A DNA stretch of 21,211 nucleotides. It comes from Clostridia bacterium (GTDB lineage Bacteria > Bacillota_A > Clostridia > Christensenellales > Aristaeellaceae). The stretch covers positions 1 through 21,211 of the forward strand of contig JAFWQM010000070.1 in the NCBI GenBank assembly GCA_017509065.1, in the 5' to 3' direction. This document shows, one piece after another, positions 6,675 through 19,433 of this stretch. Positions within the stretch are counted from its first letter, which is position 1. Each line of letters opens with the position of its first letter. A program made the position numbers and the translations under genes. Under the pieces are notes generated by a model that was not told the origin of the DNA, ran no database searches, and saw only the letters and a program-made list of their open reading frames with translations.

Positions 6675-6933
6675 CGACATTCATCCTGTATTTCAGGACG
6701 AAGGCCGCCGCTCCGTGGTGCCACCTGATTTGCTTCTCTTTAGGCTCTATCAAGCCCTGGCGTATGTAACGTGCCGCCGTTCACGCCGCCCCTACTTGCT
6801 CCCTTGCTTTCAGTTTGGACTTGGAAGGGTTCTTCGCCCGGCCCGTCATACGGCATTCCCACCACCAGCCGCTCTCTTGGATGCCCGGAATCCGGGGTAC
6901 TTTGCTTCCGCAACGCTTTCCCGTATGAAATTA
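6675..6933 (-). ncRNA. T-box leader RNA of asnB (asparagine-type)
   Basis: The conserved T-box AGGTGGCACCACGG reads on the minus strand around 6713-6726. Upstream lie the Stem I signatures: AGTA before CCCCGG, the GA motif AAGAGAGC, the distal GGTGGTGGGAATGCC, then CCGGG closing the stem and CGAAGAACCC as the 3' side of the specifier loop. The Asn codon AAC falls at 6829-6831, matching the asnB cargo; GAA is an alternative register. The RNA would sense uncharged tRNA-Asn and switch asnB on. A hairpin (9-bp arms 6680-6688 and 6694-6702) follows the T-box but no U tract follows it, so the expression platform is unusual. Structure is inferred by eye. Confidence 0.85.
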
Positions 6934-6939
6934 TCAGGG

Positions 6940-6968
6940 ATTGTAGCACGGCGTTTCCCACCTGTCAA
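6940..6968 (-). promoter_or_regulatory. Sigma-A promoter of the asnB T-box transcript
   Basis: On the minus strand, TTGACA (6963-6968), a 17-base spacer and TACAAT (6940-6945) form a near-perfect promoter. Transcription would start near 6933, giving a leader of about 280 bases before the asnB ATG. Confidence 0.85.
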
Positions 6969-7039
6969 GAGGGATAAAATAGAAAAACAATCAGAAAACA
7001 GAGAAACAATTGCAGAACAATATTTTTTCGTGAAAGTTC
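6969..7039. other. AT-rich spacer between the divergent asnB and glnA promoters
   Basis: No gene is seen here. The spacer is strongly A-rich on the plus strand, with ACAAT at 6987-6991, 7006-7010 and 7017-7021 and a CAATTG dyad at 7007-7012. It could be an UP element or a regulator site for either promoter. No GlnR/TnrA-type TGTNAN7TNACA dyad was recognised. Confidence 0.35.
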
Positions 7040-7068
7040 TTGACAACGTTCTGAAGGAATGGTATGCT
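7040..7068 (+). promoter_or_regulatory. Sigma-A promoter of the glnA operon
   Basis: TTGACA (7040-7045), a 17-base spacer and TATGCT (7063-7068) place the transcript start near 7074, a few bases before the leader hairpin and terminator. It is back to back with the asnB promoter. Confidence 0.75.
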
Positions 7069-7076
7069 TGCTCACG

Positions 7077-7097
7077 ACAAGGCAAGGGAGCCGTTGT
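7077..7097 (+). promoter_or_regulatory. ANTAR-type hexaloop antiterminator hairpin in glnA leader
   Basis: GGC (7081-7083), loop AAGGGA (7084-7089) and GCC (7090-7092) form a hairpin that is extended by ACAA (7077-7080) pairing with TTGT (7094-7097) across one bulged G. The six-base loop has A at position 1 and G at position 4, the signature recognised by ANTAR antiterminators. The hairpin uses the 5' arm of the following terminator, so the two are mutually exclusive. The second hexaloop hairpin normal for ANTAR targets was not found. Confidence 0.65.
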
Positions 7098-7120
7098 TAC
7101 CCGGTTCCCTCGCCCTTTTT
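7081..7120 (+). terminator. Intrinsic terminator inside the glnA leader (attenuator)
   Basis: Bases 7081-7093 pair with 7102-7114 at 12 of 13 positions (one G-U, one mismatch) and are followed by CTTTTT then ATTTT. It stands between the glnA promoter and the glnA ribosome binding site, so it can only serve as a conditional terminator. Confidence 0.85.
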
Positions 7121-7143
7121 ATTTTATGAAGGAGGCTGTCAAG

Positions 7144-8475
7144 ATGAGCAAGTACAGCAAGGAAGACATCATCCGCATGGTACGGGAAGACGACGTGGAA
7201 TTCATCCGCATGCAGTTTACCGATATTTTCGGCCAGCTGAAAAACGTGGCCATCACGGCCAGCCAGATTGAAAAGGCGGTCAATAATGAAATCATGATCG
7301 ATGGCAGTTCTATCGAAGGTTTTGTGCGCATCAATGAAAGCGACCAGTATCTGCGCCCCGACCTGGACACCTTCGCCATTCTGCCCTGGCGGCCCCAGCA
7401 CGGCAAGGTGGCCCGGCTCATCTGCGACGTGTATAACCCGGACGGCACGCCCTTCGCAGGCGACCCCCGCGGGGTGCTCAAAAAGGTGTTGAAGAAAGCG
7501 GCGGACATGGGCTATTCCTTTAACGTCGGCCCCGAAATGGAATTCTTCCTCTTCCAGACCGACGAGCAGGGCCGTCCCACCACCTTGACCGGCGACGAAG
7601 CGGGCTACTTCGACCTGGGCCCCCTGGATCACGGCGAAAGCACAAGGCGCGAAATCTGCATGGCGCTGGAGCAAATGGGCTTTGAGATTGAGGCCAGCCA
7701 CCACGAGGTAGCCGCGGGCCAGCACGAGATCGACTTCAAGTATGCCGACGCACTGACCGCCGCCGACAACATCATGACCTTCAAGCTGGCGGTCAAGACC
7801 CTGGCCCAGAAGAACGGCCTGCACGCCACCTTCATGCCCAAGCCCGTGTTCGGCATCAACGGCAGCGGCATGCACACCAACATGAGCCTGTTCAAGGACG
7901 GCAAGAACGTGTTCGCCGATCCTTCCGACAAGAAGGGCCTGAGCAAGGAAGCCTATGCTTTTATCGCCGGTATCCTGGCCCACGTGCGGGGTATGGCGGC
8001 GGTCACGAACCCCCTGGTGAACAGCTACAAGCGCCTGGTGCCCGGCTATGAAGCCCCCTGCTACCTGGCCTGGAGCGCCAGCAACCGCAGCGCCTTGATC
8101 CGTATTCCCGCCGCCCGGGGCATGGGCACCCGCGTGGAACTGCGCTGCCCCGACCCCAGCTGCAACCCGTACCTCAACATGGCGGTGTGCCTGGCCGCTG
8201 GCTTGGACGGCATTGAAAAGGGCATGACCCCGCCGGATGAAATCACCGAAAACATCTTCGCCATGGACGGCCCGACCCGCGAGGCGAAGGGCATCAAGTC
8301 CCTGCCCGGCACGCTGCTGGAGGCTGTCGAGTGCCTGAAAGAGGATGACGTGATCTGCGGCTGCCTCGGTGAGCACGTCCTTTCCCAATACGTGGAAGGC
8401 AAACAAAAGGAATGGGACGCTTACCGCACGCATGTGAGCAAGTGGGAAATCGACCGGTATATCGTGATGTACTGA
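7144..8475 (+). CDS. glnA: Glutamine synthetase, type I-alpha
   Basis: Condenses glutamate, ammonia and ATP to glutamine in a cytosolic dodecamer. The 443-residue length and motifs match the Bacillus/Clostridium I-alpha class: [11 protein letters not shown] (53-63, including Arg62, linked to glutamine feedback in B. subtilis), GPEMEFF (129-135), [13 protein letters not shown] (186-198), INGSGMHTN (238-246), [13 protein letters not shown] (293-305), NRSALIRIP (314-322) and [10 protein letters not shown] (330-339). The adenylylation-site region of the beta class is absent, so control is by feedback and transcription. GAAGGAGG 9 bases upstream selects the ATG at 7144; an in-frame ATG at 7126 overlaps that site, and the frame open to 5689 is an artefact. 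The first gene of glnA-nitR-gltB-gltD, read through a leader attenuator. Confidence 0.97.
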   Translation: MSKYSKEDIIRMVREDDVEFIRMQFTDIFGQLKNVAITASQIEKAVNNEIMIDGSSIEGFVRINESDQYLRPDLDTFAILPWRPQHGKVARLICDVYNPDGTPFAGDPRGVLKKVLKKAADMGYSFNVGPEMEFFLFQTDEQGRPTTLTGDEAGYFDLGPLDHGESTRREICMALEQMGFEIEASHHEVAAGQHEIDFKYADALTAADNIMTFKLAVKTLAQKNGLHATFMPKPVFGINGSGMHTNMSLFKDGKNVFADPSDKKGLSKEAYAFIAGILAHVRGMAAVTNPLVNSYKRLVPGYEAPCYLAWSASNRSALIRIPAARGMGTRVELRCPDPSCNPYLNMAVCLAAGLDGIEKGMTPPDEITENIFAMDGPTREAKGIKSLPGTLLEAVECLKEDDVICGCLGEHVLSQYVEGKQKEWDAYRTHVSKWEIDRYIVMY

Positions 8476-8511
8476 CATGCCGGTGAATAAACGCAGGAGG
8501 GAGGGAGGCTT

Positions 8512-9048
8512 ATGCCCCGAATCATGATCGCGGCGGCGCAGGAAGACAGCCGCGTCCAGCTTTCCCGGCTGCTTTCTTCCTCCGGCTTTTCGGTGTTCCG
8601 GTGCTGCGCGTCGGGCAGTGAATTGAGAAGAGCCGTCAATGAATGCGAGGATGGAATCATCCTCTTCATGGGTTCGCTGCCCGGCTGCAAGCCGGACGAG
8701 CTGCAATGGGACTATGGCGACCGGGTGCAGATTCTTTTGATCGGCAGGCCTTCTCTGCTGGAAAGCTGCGAAGCCCCTGAAATCTTCCGCCTGCCGATAC
8801 CTGTTTCGGGGCAGGCGGTGATCGGGGCCGTGAACATGCTGTCCCAACTGCATCAAATGCGCCTGCCCAAGCGAAGCGGAGACGAAAAGCAAATCGTGGA
8901 GCGGGCCAAAGAACTGCTGATGCGAAAGACGAGATGTTCCGAGCCGGAAGCCCACCGGGCCATGCAGCAGTACGCCATGCGCCACGGCATCAAAATGGCT
9001 GAGTACGCGGAAATCATTCTGCGTTCGTCAGCGAATACGGAGGAATGA
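8512..9048 (+). CDS. nitR: ANTAR-domain RNA-binding antiterminator (NitR-like) with pseudo-receiver
   Basis: A 178-residue protein with an N-terminal receiver-like domain (about 1-110), a short coiled segment and a C-terminal ANTAR domain (about 126-172). The ANTAR pattern is clear: RAKELLMRKTRCSEPEAHRA then MQQYAMRHGIKMAEYAEIIL. ANTAR proteins bind paired hexaloop hairpins in leader RNAs and prevent termination. The receiver is degenerate: the acidic pocket reads AAAQED instead of an Asp pair, and the phospho-acceptor position in IILFMGSLPG is not Asp. Phosphorylation control is therefore unlikely and a protein or ligand signal is inferred, as for AmiR. The order glnA, ANTAR regulator, GOGAT subunits matches the clostridial nitR arrangement. 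The ATG at 8512 follows a purine-rich AGGAGGGAGGGAGG site; the stop overlaps the gltB start region. Confidence 0.9.
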   Translation: MPRIMIAAAQEDSRVQLSRLLSSSGFSVFRCCASGSELRRAVNECEDGIILFMGSLPGCKPDELQWDYGDRVQILLIGRPSLLESCEAPEIFRLPIPVSGQAVIGAVNMLSQLHQMRLPKRSGDEKQIVERAKELLMRKTRCSEPEAHRAMQQYAMRHGIKMAEYAEIILRSSANTEE

Positions 9049-9050
9049 CC

Positions 9051-13367
<4,317 letters not shown>

Positions 13368-13371
13368 CGGT

Positions 13372-14784
<1,413 letters not shown>

Positions 14785-14796
14785 GCAGAATAGGAA

Positions 14797-14825
14797 TTGA
14801 CAAGTTCCTGCCCGGACAACATAAT
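14797..14825 (+). promoter_or_regulatory. Sigma-A promoter of the glmS-pyrG-carAB operon
   Basis: TTGACA (14797-14802), a 17-base spacer and CATAAT (14820-14825; ATAATA one base on) lie in the 79-base gap after gltD. The start would be near 14832, leaving a leader of only about 30 bases. The -35 context TTGACAAGTTCCTG resembles TTGACAACGTTCTG at glnA. Confidence 0.75.
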
Positions 14826-14851
14826 ATTCCATTGTAATCATGTGAGCGGGA

Positions 14852-14863
14852 GGCAAGGGAGCC
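14852..14863 (+). promoter_or_regulatory. Second ANTAR-type hexaloop hairpin, against the glmS start codon
   Basis: GGC (14852-14854), loop AAGGGA (14855-14860) and GCC (14861-14863) repeat exactly the 12-base core at 7081-7092 of the glnA leader; with the preceding A the identity is 13 bases. It ends at the base before the glmS ATG and overlaps the GGGAGG ribosome binding site (14848-14853). The stem has only 3 pairs and no terminator follows, so any effect would be on translation. AAGGGA is also Shine-Dalgarno-like, so chance cannot be excluded. Confidence 0.45.
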
Positions 14864-16732
14864 ATGTGCGGGATCGTAGGCTATACGGGATATGAGCAGG
14901 CCGCGCCGATTTTGCTGGACGGACTCAAAAAGCTGGAATACCGGGGATACGATTCCGCGGGGCTTGCGGTGCGCGACGGGGAAAAATTGGCGGAAGTGGT
15001 AAAGGCCACGGGCAAGCTGTATCACCTGGCGGATAAAACCGATCAGGGCCGCGCCTTGCCCGGCACCTGCGGCATCGGCCATACCCGCTGGGCCACCCAC
15101 GGCGACCCCAGTATGGTGAACGCCCATCCCCACGTCAGCGGCAACTGCTCGGGCTCCGGTTCCGGCGCGGTGGAATCCGACGTGGTGGGCGTGCACAACG
15201 GCATTATCGAAAACTACGCGGAACTGAAAGAAAAGCTGCTGCGCCACGGCTACGTTTTTTACAGCGATACCGACACAGAAGTGGTGGTAAAGCTGGTAGA
15301 TTATTACTATAAGAAATACAAGATCGGCCCGGTGGACGCCATCACGCGCACCATGGTGCGCGTGCGGGGCAGCTATGCCCTGGCCCTCATGTTCAAGGAT
15401 TACCCGGACGAGATTTTCGCCGCCCGGAAGGATTCGCCCCTGATCATCGGCACGGCGGAAAACGCTGCATATTTGGCCTCCGACGTGCCCGCCATCCTGA
15501 AATACACCCGGCAGGTGTATTATATCGACAATTTGCAGGCGGCGCGGATCGCTCCCGGCAGCGTCAGATTCTATGACCTGAATGGCGATGAGGTATCCCT
15601 GCCTCTGACAGAAATCACCTGGGACGCGGAAGCGGCGGAAAAGGGCGGCTACGAGCATTTCATGCTCAAGGAGATTCACGAGCAGCCCACTGCCGTGCGG
15701 GACACCCTGAACAGCCTGGTCAAGGATGGAAAAATCGATCTGTCCAATACGGGCCTGAATCATGAAGCGCTGCAATCCCTGAGCCAGGTCGATATCGTGG
15801 CCTGCGGTTCCGCATGGCACGCGGCCATGGCGGCCCAGTATGTGCTGGAGGATTTGGCGCAAATACCCGTGCGGGTGGAGCTGGCCTCCGAGTTCCGCTA
15901 CCGAGGCGTTCCTCTGAACGAAAGCACCCTGGTGATCGTGATTTCACAGTCCGGCGAAACCGCTGACACCCTGGCCGCCCTGCGGGTGGCAAAGGAGCGC
16001 GGCGCGCCTACCCTGGCAGTGGTGAACGTGAAGGGCTCCACCATCGCCCGGGAAGCCGGTCATGTGCTTTACACCTTAGCCGGGCCGGAAATCGCCGTGG
16101 CTACCACCAAGGCGTACAGCGCCCAGCTGATTGCCATGGACGCGCTGGCAGTGCAGTTGGCGCTTGTACGGGGCACGATTTCAGAAGAACAGTATACCCA
16201 CTTCCTGGAAGAATTGGCCGCCATCCCGGACAAAATCAAGCGGGTTTTGGAAGAAAAAGAGCGCCTGCAATGGTTTTCCTCCAAGATTGCCAACGCCCAC
16301 GATATTTTCTTTATCGGCCGGGGGCTGGACTACGCCATTTCCCTGGAAGGCAGCCTGAAAATGAAGGAAATCAGCTATATCCATTCCGAAGCATATGCCG
16401 CCGGGGAATTAAAGCACGGCACCATCAGCCTGATCGAGCGCAACACCCTGGTGATCGGCGTGCTGACCCAAAGCCGGCTGTATGAAAAAACGGTTTCCAA
16501 TATGGCGGAGTGCAAATCCCGGGGCGCGTATCTGATGGGTGTGACAGTCAACGGTAATTTCTCCGTTGAGGATTCGGTTAATTTCACCGTCTACATCCCC
16601 AAAACCGACGAGCACTTCGCTTCCTCCCTGGCCGTGGTTCCGCTGCAATTGCTGGGCTACTATACCAGCGTCAGCCGCGGCCTGGACGTGGATAAACCGA
16701 GAAACTTAGCAAAAAGCGTGACGGTTGAATAA
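14864..16732 (+). CDS. glmS: Glutamine-fructose-6-phosphate aminotransferase (isomerising)
   Basis: Makes glucosamine-6-phosphate from fructose-6-phosphate and glutamine, the entry to UDP-GlcNAc and peptidoglycan. The 622-residue protein starts MCGIVGYTGYE, Cys2 being the class II amidotransferase nucleophile. Then follow EYRGYDSAGLAV, TRWATHGDPS, NAHPHVS and VHNGIIENYAEL, two SIS isomerase domains (ACGSAWHAAM; SQSGETADTLAAL; SLEGSLKMKEISYIHSEAYA), and the invariant tail DKPRNLAKSVTVE. Between HPH and VHNG lies a Gly/Ser-rich stretch (GNCSGSGSGAVESD) about 11 residues longer than in E. coli or B. subtilis. GGGAGG lies 10 bases before the ATG. The leader is too short for the glmS ribozyme usual in Firmicutes and nothing like it is seen. 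Confidence 0.97.
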   Translation: MCGIVGYTGYEQAAPILLDGLKKLEYRGYDSAGLAVRDGEKLAEVVKATGKLYHLADKTDQGRALPGTCGIGHTRWATHGDPSMVNAHPHVSGNCSGSGSGAVESDVVGVHNGIIENYAELKEKLLRHGYVFYSDTDTEVVVKLVDYYYKKYKIGPVDAITRTMVRVRGSYALALMFKDYPDEIFAARKDSPLIIGTAENAAYLASDVPAILKYTRQVYYIDNLQAARIAPGSVRFYDLNGDEVSLPLTEITWDAEAAEKGGYEHFMLKEIHEQPTAVRDTLNSLVKDGKIDLSNTGLNHEALQSLSQVDIVACGSAWHAAMAAQYVLEDLAQIPVRVELASEFRYRGVPLNESTLVIVISQSGETADTLAALRVAKERGAPTLAVVNVKGSTIAREAGHVLYTLAGPEIAVATTKAYSAQLIAMDALAVQLALVRGTISEEQYTHFLEELAAIPDKIKRVLEEKERLQWFSSKIANAHDIFFIGRGLDYAISLEGSLKMKEISYIHSEAYAAGELKHGTISLIERNTLVIGVLTQSRLYEKTVSNMAECKSRGAYLMGVTVNGNFSVEDSVNFTVYIPKTDEHFASSLAVVPLQLLGYYTSVSRGLDVDKPRNLAKSVTVE

Positions 16733-16750
16733 TCCTGGAGGTACAAACGC

Positions 16751-18349
16751 ATGACGAAATACATCTTTGTCACCGGCGGCGTGGTCAGCGGATTGGGCAA
16801 GGGTATCACGGCGGCATCCTTAGGGCGGCTTTTGAAAGCCCGGGGCCTCAAGGTGGCGGCGCAGAAGCTGGACCCCTATATCAACGTGGACCCCGGCACC
16901 ATGAGCCCTTATCAGCACGGGGAAGTGTACGTCACCGAGGACGGCGCGGAGACCGACCTGGACCTGGGCCACTATGAGCGGTTTATCGACGAGGATCTGA
17001 ACAAGTATTCCAACCTGACCACCGGCAAGGTGTTCCACAACGTGCTCCACAAGGAACGCCAGGGCGGATATCTGGGCTCCACGGTGCAGATCATCCCGCA
17101 CATCACCGACGAAATCAAGCGGTTTATTTATCGGGTAGGGGAAAAGACCGACGCCGACGTGGTGATCACCGAGATCGGCGGCACCATCGGCGATATCGAA
17201 AGCCAGCCCTTCATCGAGGCCATTCGGCAGGTGGGCCTGGAGGTGGGCAGGGAAAACGCCCTGTATGTCCACGTTACGCTGGTGCCGTATCTCAAGGCCA
17301 GCGGCGAACACAAGTCGAAGCCCACCCAGCATTCCGTTAAGGAACTGCAGGGCATGGGCATCACCCCCAATATCATCGTGCTGCGGGTGGACGAAAAGAT
17401 CACCGACGACTCGGTTTTCAGCAAAATCGCTCATTTCTGCAACGTGAAGCCGGACTGCGTGATCGAAAACCTGACCCTGTCCACCCTGTACGAAGCGCCG
17501 CTGATGCTGGAAGAAAGCAATCTGTCCGGCATCGTGTGCCGGGAACTGGGCATCGACACGCCCGCGCCTGATCTCAGCGAATGGCGGGCGCTGGTCGAAC
17601 GCATCCGGCACCAGAACCGGACGGTCAAAATCGGATTGGTGGGCAAATACGTGCAGCTTCACGACGCCTATTTATCCGTCGCCGAAGCCCTGCGCCACGC
17701 GGGCTATGCCCTGGACGCGAAGATAGAAATCACCTGGATCGATTCGGAAACGCTGACGGAAGAAAACATCGATGAGATCCTTTCACCCATGCAGTGCCTG
17801 ATCGTGCCGGGCGGCTTCGGCGGCCGTGGCATCGAGGGCATGATTCTGACGGCAAAGTATGCCCGGGAGCATCATGTACCTTACTTCGGCATCTGCCTGG
17901 GTATGCAAATCGCCGTGATCGAGTTCGCCCGGCACGCTGCCGGTCTGGACAACGCCAATTCGAGGGAGTTTGACGAAAACGCCCCGTATAAAGTCATCGA
18001 CTTCATGCCAGGCCAAAACGACGAAATCGACAAAGGCGGCACCTTGCGCCTGGGCAAATACCCCTGCGTGCTCAAAGAAAACACGGTCATCGCCCGCTGC
18101 TACGGCAAATCAGAGATCAGCGAACGCCACCGCCACCGCTATGAATTTGCCAATGCCTTCCGGGAAATCCTGACAGACGCCGGGCTGTGTCTTTCCGGCC
18201 TGTCCCCGGACGGACGGTTGGTGGAAACCATCGAGCTGCCTGAAGAAGATTTCTTTGTCGGCGTCCAGTTCCATCCCGAATTCAAAAGCCGCCCCAACAA
18301 ACCTCATCCGCTGTTCCTGGGCTTCGTTCATGCGGCGCTGAGAAAATAA
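16751..18349 (+). CDS. pyrG: CTP synthase
   Basis: Amidates UTP to CTP with ATP and glutamine. The 532-residue protein has the usual length. The synthetase domain opens [20 protein letters not shown] (3-22, P-loop), with [20 protein letters not shown] (39-58) and [12 protein letters not shown] (140-151). The class I amidotransferase domain has nucleophile Cys382 in FGICLGMQ and His508/Glu510 in VQFHPEF. GGAGG lies 9 bases before the ATG. The gene is 18 bases after glmS, so there is no room for the pyrG attenuator known in Bacillus. Its operon neighbour carAB supplies the pyrimidine precursor. Confidence 0.97.
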   Translation: MTKYIFVTGGVVSGLGKGITAASLGRLLKARGLKVAAQKLDPYINVDPGTMSPYQHGEVYVTEDGAETDLDLGHYERFIDEDLNKYSNLTTGKVFHNVLHKERQGGYLGSTVQIIPHITDEIKRFIYRVGEKTDADVVITEIGGTIGDIESQPFIEAIRQVGLEVGRENALYVHVTLVPYLKASGEHKSKPTQHSVKELQGMGITPNIIVLRVDEKITDDSVFSKIAHFCNVKPDCVIENLTLSTLYEAPLMLEESNLSGIVCRELGIDTPAPDLSEWRALVERIRHQNRTVKIGLVGKYVQLHDAYLSVAEALRHAGYALDAKIEITWIDSETLTEENIDEILSPMQCLIVPGGFGGRGIEGMILTAKYAREHHVPYFGICLGMQIAVIEFARHAAGLDNANSREFDENAPYKVIDFMPGQNDEIDKGGTLRLGKYPCVLKENTVIARCYGKSEISERHRHRYEFANAFREILTDAGLCLSGLSPDGRLVETIELPEEDFFVGVQFHPEFKSRPNKPHPLFLGFVHAALRK

Positions 18350-18368
18350 CCTAATCGGAGAATATACG

Positions 18369-19433
18369 ATGGCATACCTTGTATTGAGCAATGGACAGAT
18401 TTTCGAGGGGCTCCGCATCGGGGCCCCTGTTGACCGTGTGGGGGAATTGGTGTTCACCACCGGCATGGAGGGGTATCTGGAAACGCTGACAGACCCCAGC
18501 TATTATGGGCAGCTCGTGACCCATTCTTTCCCGCTGATCGGGAATTACGGCGTCATAGAAGAAGATTTTGAGGGGAAAAGCGCCTTGTTCGGTTACATCG
18601 TGCGCGAAATCTGCGATAAGCCCTCCAATTTCCGCAGCCAGTACGCCCTGAGTGAGTATCTTGCCAAGGCGGGTATACCGGGCCTTTGCGGGGTGGACAC
18701 AAGGGAAATCGTGCGGATCACACGGGAGGATGGCGTGATGAACGCCATGATCTGCGATGAAGTGCCGGCGGATATTTCCTTCCTGCGGGATTTTACGGTG
18801 ACGAACGCTGTTGCTTCCGTTACATGCCGGGAAAAGCATCTTTTCCCCGCAGAGGGAGGAGAAAAATACCGGGTGTCCCTCCTGGATTACGGGGCCAAGC
18901 GTAACATCATCCGTTCCCTGCAAAGGCGGGGCTGCACCGTGACAGTCTGGCCCGCGGACACGAAAGCGGAAACGATTTTGGCTGATGATCCGGACGGCGT
19001 GATGCTGTCCAACGGCCCCGGCGACCCCAAGGAGAACACGGGCTGTATTGCGGAAATCCTAAAGCTGTTAGGAAAAAAGCCGGTCTTTGGCATCTGCTTA
19101 GGCCATCAATTGACTGCTCTGGCTCTGGGTGGAGACACGGTAAAACTGAAATACGGGCACCGGGGCGGCAATCAGCCGGTGAAAGACCTGCAAACGGGAC
19201 GAACCTGGATCACCAGCCAGAATCACGGCTATGCCGTTGTATCAAACAGCTTGAAGGGGATAGGCGTCGAAACCTTCGTGAACGCCAACGACGGAAGCTG
19301 TGAGGGTATGGTCTATCCCGATTTTGCCTGCTTCACTGTCCAGTTCCACCCGGAGGCCTGCTCCGGGCCGCAGGACACGGGCTTCTTGTTTGACCGCTTT
19401 ATCGCAATGATGGGAGGGACGAGCCATGCCTAA
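18369..19433 (+). CDS. carA: Carbamoyl phosphate synthase small (glutaminase) subunit
   Basis: Hydrolyses glutamine and channels ammonia to CarB for carbamoyl phosphate, used for pyrimidines and arginine. The 354-residue protein has the N-terminal CPSase domain ([19 protein letters not shown], 27-45; [15 protein letters not shown], 108-122) and the class I amidotransferase triad Cys243 (FGICLGHQ), His327 and Glu329 (VQFHPEA). It starts 19 bases after the pyrG stop with TCGGAGAA as ribosome binding site, and its last 8 bases overlap carB, so the subunits are coupled. No pyr or arg biosynthesis genes other than pyrG are in view, so the pathway it mainly serves cannot be told. Confidence 0.96.
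   Translation: MAYLVLSNGQIFEGLRIGAPVDRVGELVFTTGMEGYLETLTDPSYYGQLVTHSFPLIGNYGVIEEDFEGKSALFGYIVREICDKPSNFRSQYALSEYLAKAGIPGLCGVDTREIVRITREDGVMNAMICDEVPADISFLRDFTVTNAVASVTCREKHLFPAEGGEKYRVSLLDYGAKRNIIRSLQRRGCTVTVWPADTKAETILADDPDGVMLSNGPGDPKENTGCIAEILKLLGKKPVFGICLGHQLTALALGGDTVKLKYGHRGGNQPVKDLQTGRTWITSQNHGYAVVSNSLKGIGVETFVNANDGSCEGMVYPDFACFTVQFHPEACSGPQDTGFLFDRFIAMMGGTSHA

Noticed and set aside
5689..7143. Long plus-strand frame open from 5689 into glnA
   Set aside because: Bases 5689-6651 are antisense to asnB and the remainder crosses the T-box leader and glnA promoter. The protein becomes recognisable only at the glnA ATG at 7144, which has its own ribosome binding site.
7072..8985. 637-codon minus-strand frame opposite glnA and nitR
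   Set aside because: It is the antisense shadow of GC-rich genes with clear families on the plus strand. Its translation is rich in His, Ala and Gly with no domain pattern and no convincing start.
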